Shown here: positions 43,352-53,329 of the stretch, piece by piece
Numbering within the stretch: the stretch's first letter is position 1
Layout: every line of letters starts with the position of its first letter
Assembly (NCBI GenBank): GCA_034440635.1
Contig: JAOTON010001685.1
Location: 3,668,501 to 3,732,500 of the forward strand
Origin: Lepas anatifera
Lineage: Eukaryota; Arthropoda; Thecostraca; Lepadidae
DNA: 64,000 nt
Reading direction: 5' to 3'
The notes under the pieces: model-generated
Seen by the model: only the letters and a program-made list of their open reading frames with translations
Told to the model about the DNA's origin: nothing
Databases searched by the model: none
Translations under genes and position numbers: made by a program

Positions 43352-45295
43352 TTATTCCACTCGAAGACATGTCAGTGGGATTGCTGCTGACTGCATTTCC
43401 GCTGGCGTTGATGTTGATGCTGCTGAGCTCGGTGCTGGTATCGGGGAGGATTGGGAGCGGTTCGGACATGTTGACCTACGTCTGCGTTTTATGATCACAA
43501 CGGCGGATGCTGAGGCTACTATGACTAACACAATGCCTATTGTAGTGCCAGCGATGGGTTTTAAATGGACGCTGAGACGGCTGGATTCCAGGCGTCTTAG
43601 CTGGGTACGGAGTTGACTTAACCGATACGTATTATCGGGTACGACAGGAAGCGATTCAATAGCGAGAGATAGAGCTTCAGTATTGTTCTCCAAGTCAATG
43701 AGAATGCTATGCCACACATCATGGGCGTCAGCTATGTAACTGAATGCACCGGAAAAAGAGATCTCTGAGTCGAAGCGTCGAAAGGTAGGGAGCGTGAAGA
43801 ATTTCGTCTGAGCTGAACAACCGAGTTCTAACTGCAAGTGATTTATGGTTTCAGTGAACATCCTTGTCTCTGTTCCATTTTTACATCTCGTGATGACTTC
43901 AAGAGGCTCGGATATTATAATCAACCATTCTCCATTTCCAACATACTGAGCTTTAGGCCTGATGGTTTCCTTACTTGATATTTCCTTATCACAATATCTT
44001 TGAATTTTCTCCTTATTTTTGGTGAGCAAGAACGGAAGACACTTGTCTGATTCCTGAACGATTTCAAGCGGCTTTTGCACTGGGTAGAACGGTAGGGTGC
44101 TTTTGATGAAGACATCCACAGAGTTCTTTTCCAAAATCATATACGTCAGGTTGTCATCTGAGAGAGCAATGTACGAGAAGTCTTCGGTTGTGAACTTTGC
44201 AAGATAGTTCTTTCCACTTACAACTTTTGGTGATGGAAGGTTCAGAATCTCATAGATTTGAAATCTATCGCGAACATTTACCAGAGGGATGAAAATATTG
44301 ACATAGAATCCAAACTCATTCCTGGAAACTGATGTATGACTGACCAAATAATATTTTTCGATCTCTTCGGGCTGAAACGGTAAAGCAACAGAATTTGGGA
44401 GGATGTGACGAATGTTCTCTAGCGTTTTCTGAAACTGAACAGGTTTTAGAAACGACCTTGACAGAATACCATGTTCTGCAAGACTAGAGTGGAGTTCCAA
44501 GTCAGACAGGTAACTTTTAAGGTTCTGGAGAGATACTAACAGGTCATGAAAGATGTCTTCCATTTCGTCTGAAATTTCCGTGTATGCCATCATGGCATTT
44601 GAAAGTACACGGGTAAGGTATCTTAATTTTTCATCAAGCGTCTTGGTGTAGTTCATAAGCTTATTCAAAGCTCTACGATTTGTTCTAACCTCTAGAGTGG
44701 TCTCATTCAAAATACTAACGTTTTCATCGATGACGTGAATCAGACTTTTCTGATTAGCCTCCAGATATTGAACATGTTTCAGGATGTCTTTGACATCCAT
44801 ATTGGTGGCGGTTCCAAACAGACTAGACATTATGTCACCAACGAATGGGAGCAGAGATCTTTTCGTTCGATGCTTGATAGGGTTATCCACCAGATTGAAG
44901 AGTTCGCGCGTTCTTTGGATTTCACCATTCAGATAGGACTTCTCTTTGTTCAGGCGGTTGATCAAGAGATTCACGCGGTTGCTTTCAAGCTCATGTTTGT
45001 ACGTTGCAATTTTCATGTGAAATTTCATATCAAACTGCTCGATTTGCTGGCTCATGAATTTGAGTGCATCCTTTAAGTTTGCCGTGTGGACTGGTACATG
45101 AATAGTCCAGTGATCATAAGAGGCATACATCTGACCTTTGGGTACGAATAACACGTTCGACAGGGTTGTTTGGAGGGCAGTTAGTAGGAGGAGACATATT
45201 AGTAACTGTTGAATTCTCATCCTGTAACACACAGAAAACACACATTTAAACACTTGAAACTTATTGTAACTTAAGCTAGAGCATAACCTAATCAT
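43352..45295 (-). CDS. env: Envelope glycoprotein, baculovirus-F/errantivirus type
   Basis: Predicted membrane fusion protein for cell entry, 647 codons without interruption. The second ATG (45220, residue 26) is the likely start because a signal peptide (LLICLLLLTALQTT) follows at once. A furin-type site RTKR is at 143-146, immediately followed by a hydrophobic, glycine-containing stretch (147-164) in the position of a fusion peptide. Helical, heptad-like sequence follows (about 165-260). Then comes a cysteine-bearing ectodomain with several N-x-S/T sites, a membrane segment at about 581-602, a KRRRR stop-transfer and a 40-residue tail. In errantiviruses env is made from a spliced RNA; the intergenic position here suits that. 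It is described only as seen; no activity is claimed. Confidence 0.88.
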   Translation of the reverse strand: MIRLCSSLSYNKFQVFKCVFSVCYRMRIQQLLICLLLLTALQTTLSNVLFVPKGQMYASYDHWTIHVPVHTANLKDALKFMSQQIEQFDMKFHMKIATYKHELESNRVNLLINRLNKEKSYLNGEIQRTRELFNLVDNPIKHRTKRSLLPFVGDIMSSLFGTATNMDVKDILKHVQYLEANQKSLIHVIDENVSILNETTLEVRTNRRALNKLMNYTKTLDEKLRYLTRVLSNAMMAYTEISDEMEDIFHDLLVSLQNLKSYLSDLELHSSLAEHGILSRSFLKPVQFQKTLENIRHILPNSVALPFQPEEIEKYYLVSHTSVSRNEFGFYVNIFIPLVNVRDRFQIYEILNLPSPKVVSGKNYLAKFTTEDFSYIALSDDNLTYMILEKNSVDVFIKSTLPFYPVQKPLEIVQESDKCLPFLLTKNKEKIQRYCDKEISSKETIRPKAQYVGNGEWLIIISEPLEVITRCKNGTETRMFTETINHLQLELGCSAQTKFFTLPTFRRFDSEISFSGAFSYIADAHDVWHSILIDLENNTEALSLAIESLPVVPDNTYRLSQLRTQLRRLESSRLSVHLKPIAGTTIGIVLVIVASASAVVIIKRRRRSTCPNRSQSSPIPAPSSAASTSTPAEMQSAAIPLTCLRVE

Positions 45296-45459
45296 GGCCT
45301 TCTAACCATTTGTGGCATCATCTGATCGCATTTGAAATCTTGTCAAATCACCATTATCCAATTAATGAATCCGTTTCATTCAGTATCTGATGATCCCGTC
45401 ATGTCAAAATTCTCATTTCACTCTCAAGTGAAGAATCCGATTAATAACATCATTACATA

Positions 45460-46182
45460 CTACTTCAACAACATGGCTGCCATATTTTCCATCTTTTGGC
45501 TGATATTTGCCATGTTCATGCTAAACATTTTGAACAGTTCCATCTTCTGTTCAGTATTCAGAGAGGAACCTGACGTTACCTCAGTTACATCACGTTTGCT
45601 GCGTGTATTTACACTATCCTTAGCGGCATTTCTACACTGTACAGTATCTATATCTAAGGAATCTACATTTGTACTCTCAATGTCTGATATCTCTGAATCA
45701 GACGAGTCATCTGCAGCGATGACCTTATTTGGGGGATAATCATCTTCAGAATCTTCTGATTCTATGTCGCGGTCTCGCTTGACCGGCACATATGCAGTTG
45801 CATCTGGATTGAGATCCGAATCCAATGGTTCACAAACTCTTTTTGCATCCGGTATTGGAGATTCTAAACCACGTTTTGGCTCTCTTTCTCGCTGTTTTCG
45901 AATGTGTTTGGCTAATTTCGCCAAAGGAATATCATCCTCCTCGTCTGAGGTAGGGTTATGCATTCGTTTCGCCAACCTTGAAAGCGGAATATCATCCTCA
46001 TCTTCAGAGGGTACATCAGGTTTTGATTGGCCAGAACTAGAATTGAATTGAGTGTCAGATAGCGCGGGTTCCGAAAATCTAACTGGCACAGGCGTTACAT
46101 CCATATCATCATCATAAGATAATTTTTGAACTACGAGGGGGCTGAATTCTGATTGGGATCTGAGACTTTGATTTCTCTTCAT
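45460..46182 (-). CDS. Acidic accessory protein between pol and env, unknown function
   Basis: 240 codons from ATG 46182, the first ATG in the frame; it overlaps the end of pol by 71 bases in a +1 frame. Two copies of a 16-residue motif stand in tandem, EDEDDIPLSRLAKR and DEEDDIPLAKLAKH, each an acidic, serine-preceded head with a basic helical tail. They resemble paired casein-kinase-type sites next to nuclear-localisation-like runs. A long acidic serine-rich stretch follows (SEDSEDDY, SSDSEISDIES), and the last 30 residues form an amphipathic, methionine-rich helix. No homologue is recognised. Its size and position recall small regulatory genes of complex retroviruses, but that is analogy only. 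Confidence 0.7.
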   Translation of the reverse strand: MKRNQSLRSQSEFSPLVVQKLSYDDDMDVTPVPVRFSEPALSDTQFNSSSGQSKPDVPSEDEDDIPLSRLAKRMHNPTSDEEDDIPLAKLAKHIRKQREREPKRGLESPIPDAKRVCEPLDSDLNPDATAYVPVKRDRDIESEDSEDDYPPNKVIAADDSSDSEISDIESTNVDSLDIDTVQCRNAAKDSVNTRSKRDVTEVTSGSSLNTEQKMELFKMFSMNMANISQKMENMAAMLLK

Positions 46183-49100
46183 ACTTCTGATTAATATGGG
46201 CTGGTTCGTTCGAAATGTTACACCACGGTGTATTGGGGTCAGCACGTCTGAGATTTTGAGCGTTCACGGTTTTAGTACCACCTTCTAGCTGGTGTTTGAT
46301 GACAAAAGTGACATCACTAAGCGCCTTTACTACACGATAGTATGGCTTCCAATGTGAGGTTAATTTTGTTTTGGAGCCAGGGGCTGTGGATGGATCACGG
46401 AAGTATACCATGTCACCTACTTCGAATTTTACCGACTGTGCTTTTCGATCATAGTACAATTTACTCTTTTCATGTCCGAGGGATAAGTTATGCCGAACTT
46501 CGTGATATGCACGACTAAGATTTTCCAACATGGTGGGGACATAGTCCTCGCCTTGGTATCTATACTTGGGTGACAACAGTGTGTCCATGGGCAAAACAGG
46601 GTCACGTCCATGCAAAACGTAGAAGGGGCTGTGTTTTGTTGTTTCATTTTTGGCTGTACGATACGCCGAAAGAATTGAAGGAAGTTTTGTGTCCCAGTCG
46701 CGTTGGTTTTTACTCACTAACTTTGCCAACATATCATTTTGAACACGATGGTACCTTTCACAACGTCCGTTGGATTGAGGGTGATACACAGAAGTTCGAA
46801 TGTGCTTGATATTAAAGAATGCCGAGATTTGGTCAATTACTACGTTACAGAATTCTGTTCCATTGTCCGAAACGATGACACGGGGGCACGCGTGTCGAGG
46901 GATGATGTGTTCAATGAGTATTTGAGCGACGGTTTCCGCACTTTTTGAATCAGTGGCGAATGACTCGGGCCAACCAGAAAAAAGATCAACTATGTTAATG
47001 ATAAACCGATTTCCATTGTAACTCTGAGGGAACGGACCACAAGTATCGATCGCTATCATTTCGAATGGATATTTCGGGATCTGCATGTCCTGAAGGAGTG
47101 GTCGCTGCTTTCTGAGTTTCCTCATGTTACATGCTACACAAATTTTCAGATGATTCACTACGTCACGATACATACCAGACCAGTAATAACGAGATCGAAG
47201 TTTGTCATACGTTTTGTCGATTCCTAGATGACCTCCGAAATAACCAGAATGAGTTTCGTCAACTAACGGCTTCTGCAGAAATTTAGGGATGCACAGTTGA
47301 AGACCGGGATGAGGGGTACATTTCGAAGTATCTGTAATACGATACAGTATACTATCTAGCACTACATAGCGTTTTGCAACATCACTATGATTTGGATCAG
47401 TTGGGTCTTTCAGCATTTTGATTATCTTTTGAATCTCTTCGTCCTCGCTCTGGAGGGTTTCTAAATCAGGATGTTTTGCAAGAAATTCCTGGAATTTCTC
47501 CTTTGGGTCTGAACTTTCATCAGAAGGGCACGGTTCTACCGTTGAATCCAACTCAACACGGGGTGCATGGTCGGAATCTATGATATTGACATCCATGGGT
47601 TCATCTCTCTGAGGTTCCAATCTAGAGAGGCTATCAGCCACGGTATTCTGTCTACCGGTGACATATTGGATGTCGCAACCGTATTCATCGAGAATAATGG
47701 CCCAGCGTTGAATGCGGGGGTTTCTTATTTCAGCAGTGAACAAATGTTTCAACGGTTTGTGGTCTGTCATAATGGTAAATTTCGATCCTAGAAGGTAGGG
47801 GCGGAGTTTTTTGAACGGCATATACGATGGCGTATCCTTCCTTCTCTATGACAGGCCAATTGAGCTGAGATTTGTTGAGCTGATGTGATAAATATTGTAT
47901 CACACGTTCACCTTGCTCAGTTTCCTGAACGAGGGCAGCTCCAATTGAATGGTTTGACGCATCAGTGTACAATTTGTACGGCTTTCCGGTATCTGGATAG
48001 GCCAAAATGGAGGCATCTGTCAGAACTACTCTCAAAGTGTCAAATGATTCCTGACATTGGTCGGTCCAGTGGAAGCGTGCGTTTTTCTTTGTCAATTCCG
48101 TCAGAGGCTTCGAAATTTTCGCAAAGTTTGGGATGAACCTACGATAATAGGAGCACATACCAATGAATGATCGTACACCTTTCACTGTTGTGGGTGGTTT
48201 GAGATCTCGAATGACTTCTACCTTAGACTTGTCTGGCTGAATGCCACTTGCTGAAACTACATGACCAAGATATTTCACTTCCTGTTTGAGGAAATCACAT
48301 TTCGACATTTTCAGCTTGAGGCCTGCCTTACGCAGCCTGTTGAACACGTCCTCGATGTGTTCTAGATGCTCTTCAAACGTTTTTGAGAATATGATGACAT
48401 CATCGATATACGCGATGGCATATTTGTGTTGTATGCCTTGCAAACCTTTATTCATGAGTTCCGAAAATAGTGCAGGAGCATTTGTCAATCCAAAAGGTAG
48501 AACATTCCAAGAATATAGTCCCAAAAAACATGTAAAAGCAGTTTTGTCAATTGAGTCTTGATCTGCCATGGCAATTTGCCAATAACCACTTTTCAGGTCT
48601 AAAGAGGTGAAGTACTGTGATCCTTCAAGCAATGCTAAGATATCATCAATACGCGGAAGAGGGTAGCTATTTTTGACGGTGATCTGGTTAAGTTTTCGGT
48701 AGTCTACGCAGTAGCGCTTTCCACCATCCTTTTTGTCTACAATGACTATGGGACTTGCCCAGGGGCTCTGGCTTGGCTGAATGACTCCTGCTTTTAGCAG
48801 TTCATTAATGTGATCTTCCACCATTTGCCTTTGGCTAAACGGCAGACGGTAAGCTCGCTGTTTGATCGGAGCATTGTCTCCTGTATCGATTTTCATGGTA
48901 ACCAGATCGGTTCGGCCTAAATCAGTCTCGCTTTTAGCAAAAAGATCCGAATTGCGTTCAATCAGTTGCTCAATTTGATTTTTCTGATGTTCCGGGACAT
49001 GAGACAGATCCGCTTTTTGAATTTTCATGGCAAGGTCCAGTTCTACTTTTGAAGCTACATTAACCTGTGCACTTGGTTCTGATGGTTCACTTGATTCACT

Positions 49101-49890
49101 CTGCTCAACAGCGTTGATTTCAGATGCATCTAGCACCTCAGCAAGTCCTATGACTTGTCTGGACGGCAGCGTGTGATCACGTGTTGTGGTATTCACAATC
49201 ACGGCTGGCAAGTGACCCTTTTCATTAGGTCTACTCACTGAGTTGAGTAGTATGAGTCCAGGTTCATCACAGAAGTAGGGAGTGTTACTCAATGGCTGTA
49301 TGGCACAGTCCTGATCAATCAGCTGGACACGGTTCACGTACGCTGGAACTTCCACGTACGACTGTGCTGGTATGGTTGTCTTTTCTGGTAGCCTTACCAA
49401 TGAGGTAACTGACTGACAGTTTAGATGTTGGGGCCTCAACGGGATCAAATTGTTGTGAATGTTCATTGTCTTCTTGCCGAAATCTAACTTGACTCCAAAT
49501 TCACTAAGGAAGTCGTTGCCTAAGATGCAAGCATGCTTTAGACCTTTGACGATTTGAAATTTGAACTTGCGACAGAATTTTGAAACTTCAACTGGTAGGG
49601 TCGCTGTGCCAAAGTTTTTGAGCTTGTGCCCAGTGACAGATTCAAGAGGGGCACAATTTTTGGAGAAGTCCGAAACGTGTTTGGATGAGATTTTATCAAA
49701 GAATTCCTACGACACGATCGAAATATCAGCACCTGTGTCTACAAGAGTGTACGCTTTACGATTTCCAAGGTAGATCCAACACATTGGGGTGTCACGTTTG
49801 ATGAAAATTCTGGCGATGTTATCCCTGGGACCATTGGGATCTAGATTTTCCGTCTGTTCGGTCCCGACAACAGATGGACCACTTAGTTTT
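46112..49890 (-). pseudogene. pol: Pol: protease, reverse transcriptase, RNase H, integrase; two lesions
   Basis: The frame is -1 relative to gag and is entered at the shift-prone GGAAAAC just before the gag stop. The protease active site DTGADI lies near 49735, followed eight codons after DTG by an in-frame TAG (49709-49707). Reverse transcriptase has YIDD at 48410-48399 and typical Ty3 motifs around it (GVIQPSQSPWASPIV, PFGLTNAP). RNase H follows, with a one-base frameshift in an A run near 47812. Integrase carries an HHCC finger ending CVAC, then the D,D35E triad (IAIDT, SDNGTEF, CER) and a GPY/F-like module at PYYRVVKAL. No chromodomain is at the integrase end. The stop is at 46112. Confidence 0.9.
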
Positions 49891-50971
49891 CCGGCTGCTG
49901 AGGGCCAGGAAATGAGGCTTGCTTTGCTCTACATACTCTCTGGGTATGTCCGGCCTTCTCACAAAATGCACAAATTGGGCGACCATCATGGGTCCATTGA
50001 TACCTGCGGGGCGGCTCATTTGATGCTACACCTGGCGGAGCAGTTTGTTGGCTCTGAAACTGAGTCCTATGGAACTGATTTTGCGGTCGCCTTTGCCATT
50101 GGTTGGGCTGAGGCTGGCGTTGAAACTGGCGATGGTTTGGTGGGGGCGCCTGAAAATGGCGTTGATTTTGAGGTGGTCCCTGGTATGGGCGTCGAGGTGG
50201 GGGTTGACTGTGACTTTGAGGGGGACTGGGAGGTCCAGCTCTTTGATTTTTGCCTACTGTTTTAGCTAACTTGTCGATTTTTGAGCCCACGTCCGAGAGA
50301 CACTTCTCTAGCTTATCGATCCTATCAGCTTGGGCGTCATTTCGAACTACATCTATGTCCATTGGTTCCTCTACATCCAGTTTACCTCTGCAGAGCTCAA
50401 AGGTTCGGTCTGTTTGTTGCTCATCACTCGCGAATTTGACAGCGTCCTGCAGTGAAGTGAACTTCTTTCTGATCAATGCTCGCGCAAGTCGGTCATCATT
50501 TACACCCTTCTGAAAGATTTCCACCAACGTTCTCTGAGAATCAGCACTATTGGGATTGTCGAAAACTTCGCTGGCAACGTCCTGGAGACGTTCGGCAAAA
50601 TTTTGCATGAGTTCGCCTTTCTTTTGCCTAACTTTTTGCAGCTTTTCGCGGGCACAGTATGGATCTTTCAGATCGCTATATCTGTCCCTCAACTCTTTTC
50701 GTAGTTCCAGCCATTTGAGATTTGGATTTTCAGTGAGCAATCTGCAGGCGAATTTTCCTGCGGGTCCACTTAGTGTTCGGGTTGCCAAAATTACCATCCG
50801 CTTGTCATCGGCGGTGCAGGCGATTGAATCCATATCCCTAGCCCAATCATGAAATTTGTTGGAACTCTCTCCCGAAAATGGTCTTACATGTTGTGTTAGA
50901 CCTTGAACTCGGATCTCCATCGAAATGTCTCGCATAGTATCAATCAAAGTGTGCTCAACGGCAGTAGCCAT
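49883..50971 (-). CDS. gag: Gag polyprotein
   Basis: 362 codons from ATG 50971. Assembles the particle and packages RNA. Residues 30-190 have the retrotransposon capsid pattern (FSGESSNKFHDWARDM, PAGKFACRLL, ...ELRDRYSD, ...LMQNFAERLQ). After this comes an acidic linker, then a Pro/Gln/Arg-rich low-complexity stretch, then one CCHC knuckle CAFCEKAGHTQRVC near the end. The frame is uninterrupted and ends TAA 49885-49883, overlapping the pol frame. Confidence 0.88.
   Translation of the reverse strand: MATAVEHTLIDTMRDISMEIRVQGLTQHVRPFSGESSNKFHDWARDMDSIACTADDKRMVILATRTLSGPAGKFACRLLTENPNLKWLELRKELRDRYSDLKDPYCAREKLQKVRQKKGELMQNFAERLQDVASEVFDNPNSADSQRTLVEIFQKGVNDDRLARALIRKKFTSLQDAVKFASDEQQTDRTFELCRGKLDVEEPMDIDVVRNDAQADRIDKLEKCLSDVGSKIDKLAKTVGKNQRAGPPSPPQSHSQPPPRRPYQGPPQNQRHFQAPPPNHRQFQRQPQPNQWQRRPQNQFHRTQFQSQQTAPPGVASNEPPRRYQWTHDGRPICAFCEKAGHTQRVCRAKQASFPGPQQPEN
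49884..49892 (-). promoter_or_regulatory. Candidate -1 ribosomal frameshift site at the gag/pol junction
   Basis: The gag frame reads CCG GAA AAC TAA. Sliding back one base within the A run enters the pol frame, which is then open into the protease. GGAAAAC is not a canonical X-XXY-YYZ heptamer, so the site is inferred from position, frame relation and overlap, not from motif strength. Confidence 0.45.
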
Positions 50972-51149
50972 GTTGTTAAACAATTTTTAACACAAGTACA
51001 ATTAGCTAACGAAAATTCAACAGTTTTTAAGGAGAGGGCAAGGAAGCACCTTACTTGTGAGTTTTGAAGCGCTGGTTGCTGTATGAAGCACAGGTGGCGA
51101 TGAACAGCTGTGTTGAGAAATTTTTCGAGACGTCAAAAAATTTCTAGTA

Positions 51150-51243
51150 GCGTTGAAAAATAACTTGAAGCGTTGAAAAACTGCTGGAACCGTTGAAAAA
51201 CTGCTCGAAGCGTTGAAAAACCACTGGAACCGTTGAAAAACTA
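51150..51243 (-). repeat. Five-copy ~21 bp repeat in the element leader
   Basis: GCGTTGAAAAACTGCT-type units recur at 20-22 base spacing between LTR and gag. Neighbouring leader sequence (50972-52004) is otherwise noncoding, about 1 kb long. It could be a structured packaging region or a spacer; repeats between LTR and gag are also known as insulator or transcription-factor arrays in Gypsy of Drosophila. Confidence 0.7.
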
Positions 51244-51978
51244 TTTTCTGAAGTGGAGGTAGACGACGTTTGAAGTGGAGAAGTCGGCTGATAACTCGCA
51301 GAATTGACGAACTAGTAGAGGTGTCGATGAATCTTGAAGAAAACTTGAAGTTCTAGATGAAGTTGTGATTGACTTAAGCTGGATGAAGATTTTTCAGAAC
51401 CCGTGTAGAGCTCTAAAAACCAGATAGAAGTATTCCTGAGACTGTGCGGATTCCAAAAATATATAATTTGTATATACTAAAGTTGGATTTTGGTGACACT
51501 TCTTTTTCTATGTAGACCTCTAGTAGCGGGCGGGTGGCGCAGTTCGACGGCTGGGGTGAGTCAGCGGCCTTGGGGACGGCTCGGGCGGCGGCGTTGTTCT
51601 ATGAGTCACCACTGGGGCACGCGGCAGTGCAGGATGATTGCGTAATAGCGGCGGCGGAGTCGTATGGTCGGCTACTGGGAAAAAACGTTGATGGCGTTTG
51701 TAGGCGTTTTTGAACTTAGAGATAAAATTTTTTTCTTGCCAGGGGTGTTTGTAGAGGTGAATCTTGTGAATTAGACGGTAGTTGGGTCTCTGTTGACAAG
51801 TTGAGTCGCTGGTGTCTTAGACTCAAAATGAAGTACTGACAGAAGTGTGGATGGTCGATGGTGGTTGGCTAAGTCCAAATATGTTTTCTAAGTCTCGTGG
51901 CTTAGAAAAAATTGAAGTTGGTCACGGAGATCCAAACTTGCAATTTTCGAAGTGTAACTTGATCCGACGTAATTCAAT

Positions 51979-51996
51979 CCGGGTCACGAAGCGCCA
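51979..51996 (-). promoter_or_regulatory. Candidate primer-binding site
   Basis: Eight bases after the 5' LTR the minus strand reads TGGCGCTTCGTGACCCGG. TGG matches the CCA end of a tRNA, and the G before it in the tRNA sense fits a tRNA with G as discriminator, such as tRNA-Ser. The exact isoacceptor cannot be set without a tRNA set for the species. Confidence 0.55.
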
Positions 51997-52004
51997 AATC
52001 TTTT

Positions 52005-52900
52005 TGTTACCTAGAAGTGCTCTTAGGTATGGCTATGAATGATGGTTTTCAAGTTGGTAGGACCTCTGATCGTATTTCGACGAAGATACGTTGTTTCCTT
52101 AATTGTCGATTTATTTGCACCTGGCGTTGTGAACAGGTGATGCAACTTAGCCAAAGTTCCAACACTCTCTTGTCTGTACTTAACCTTACGAGTCCTTCCT
52201 CACTCTACTGACATGCTATCTTCTGCAGCACTGTGGGCGTCTGCCTCACTATGAGCTGAGATCATCAGTCTGTACTCACATCTGCTGATCTGTGGCTGTC
52301 CTTGCACACACAGGTATATCTATCACTGCACTCTCTCTCACTGTCTCTGCATGTCTCTCTAAAGTCTCTCAGCTGTTCTGGGCTGACTCGGCATAATACT
52401 GCCTAGTACTACGGTGCAACACTGCATCTCATGCTCTCCTGAATGGCTGGCACTGCACTGCATGCTCTCCTATCTATGAAGTGTCTCAGGGACGCTGGCT
52501 CAGCGCTCCTTATATACGCCGAGTCGGCAGGCTTGGTTACATACGCCGACCAATCACAACACAATACGTCATAGGCGACAGAGTATGGTTCGATGCACTG
52601 GTCTGGAGGCTGATGAAATGCTGATGCAATCCAAGGCCAGACAGTGGCGTGACACCAGCGTCAGATCTCGTGAGCCAATGAGCGTTCGATACGTCATAGG
52701 GCGTTGGCTGGGGTGCATCGTACGATGGACCCGTGGTCATGAACCGACAGGCTACTGCGCAGTAACGGCAGAGCTCTTTGTCTGAGTGTGACTGCACTTA
52801 TAATGGGAGGGGGACGAGAAATGAATATGCATACTAGAGGACCATTAATTATCGCGTCATTTAGCAATTAAAGTGAAGTAGTTAATAAATTTTCGTTACA
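52005..52900 (-). repeat. 5' LTR (896 bp)
   Basis: Partner of 41570-42465. TATA box on the minus strand at 52516-52508 and AATAAA at 52115-52110. AGCTC at 52901-52905 is the second copy of the target site. Confidence 0.93.
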
Positions 52901-52905
52901 AGCTC

Positions 52906-53260
52906 ATCTCGAATGTTAACACGAACACAACCTACGCCAACAAAGCAAAAATTTGCCTCCTGAACCGACGCGCCAGTATTTTATGAACTTGCTTGCGGAG
53001 CCGTTCGAAAACCATGTCTGTTTCTATATAGACGGTTGCAAAAGAAAGTGACAATGGCACAGGGCGTGCATTTGTTGGTGACGATGTTGAGAAGTTTTCT
53101 AGTTTGCCTTACAAAGGATCCATTTTTACTTCAGAGCTGTACGCCATTTTTTTTTGCTGTTTAGACCAGGTGTCTAAACTGATGGTGAGGAAGTTTGCGA
53201 TTTTTACCGATTCGCTGTCTTATCTGCAGACATTGAAGCCTATTTCTATAATGCGTCGTC
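52906..53260 (+). pseudogene. Old LINE remnant, RNase H domain
   Basis: After the insertion point the plus strand resumes the decayed LINE. FYIDGCKRKSDNGTGRAFVG, GSIFTSELYAIFF and FAIFTDSLSYLQTLKPI show the D...E...D signature of the LINE-encoded RNase H. Together with 38450-41569 this reconstructs the order RT, spacer, RNase H of one element now split over 15 kb. Confidence 0.75.
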
Positions 53261-53329
53261 ACCTTAGCAGGCCATGCTGAAGATGACTGGATCTTCTGTG
53301 TGCACTGATTAGTCCAGTAGGAAGACACA

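Larger units (their letters stand above)
41570..52900 (-). mobile_element. Endogenous retrovirus-like Ty3/Gypsy element with env and two extra ORFs
   Basis: 11,331 bp between two 896 bp LTRs (TGTTAC...GTTACA). The exact 5 bp duplication AGCTC stands at 41565-41569 and 52901-52905. Minus-strand order: leader with primer site, gag, pol (PR-RT-RH-IN), acidic accessory ORF, env, chromodomain-like ORF, 3' LTR. RT before IN and an F-type envelope place it with errantivirus-like Gypsy elements. I see about three differences between LTRs, so it inserted recently. Gag, env and both extra ORFs are open; pol has a TAG in the protease and a frameshift at the start of RNase H. Confidence 0.93.
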
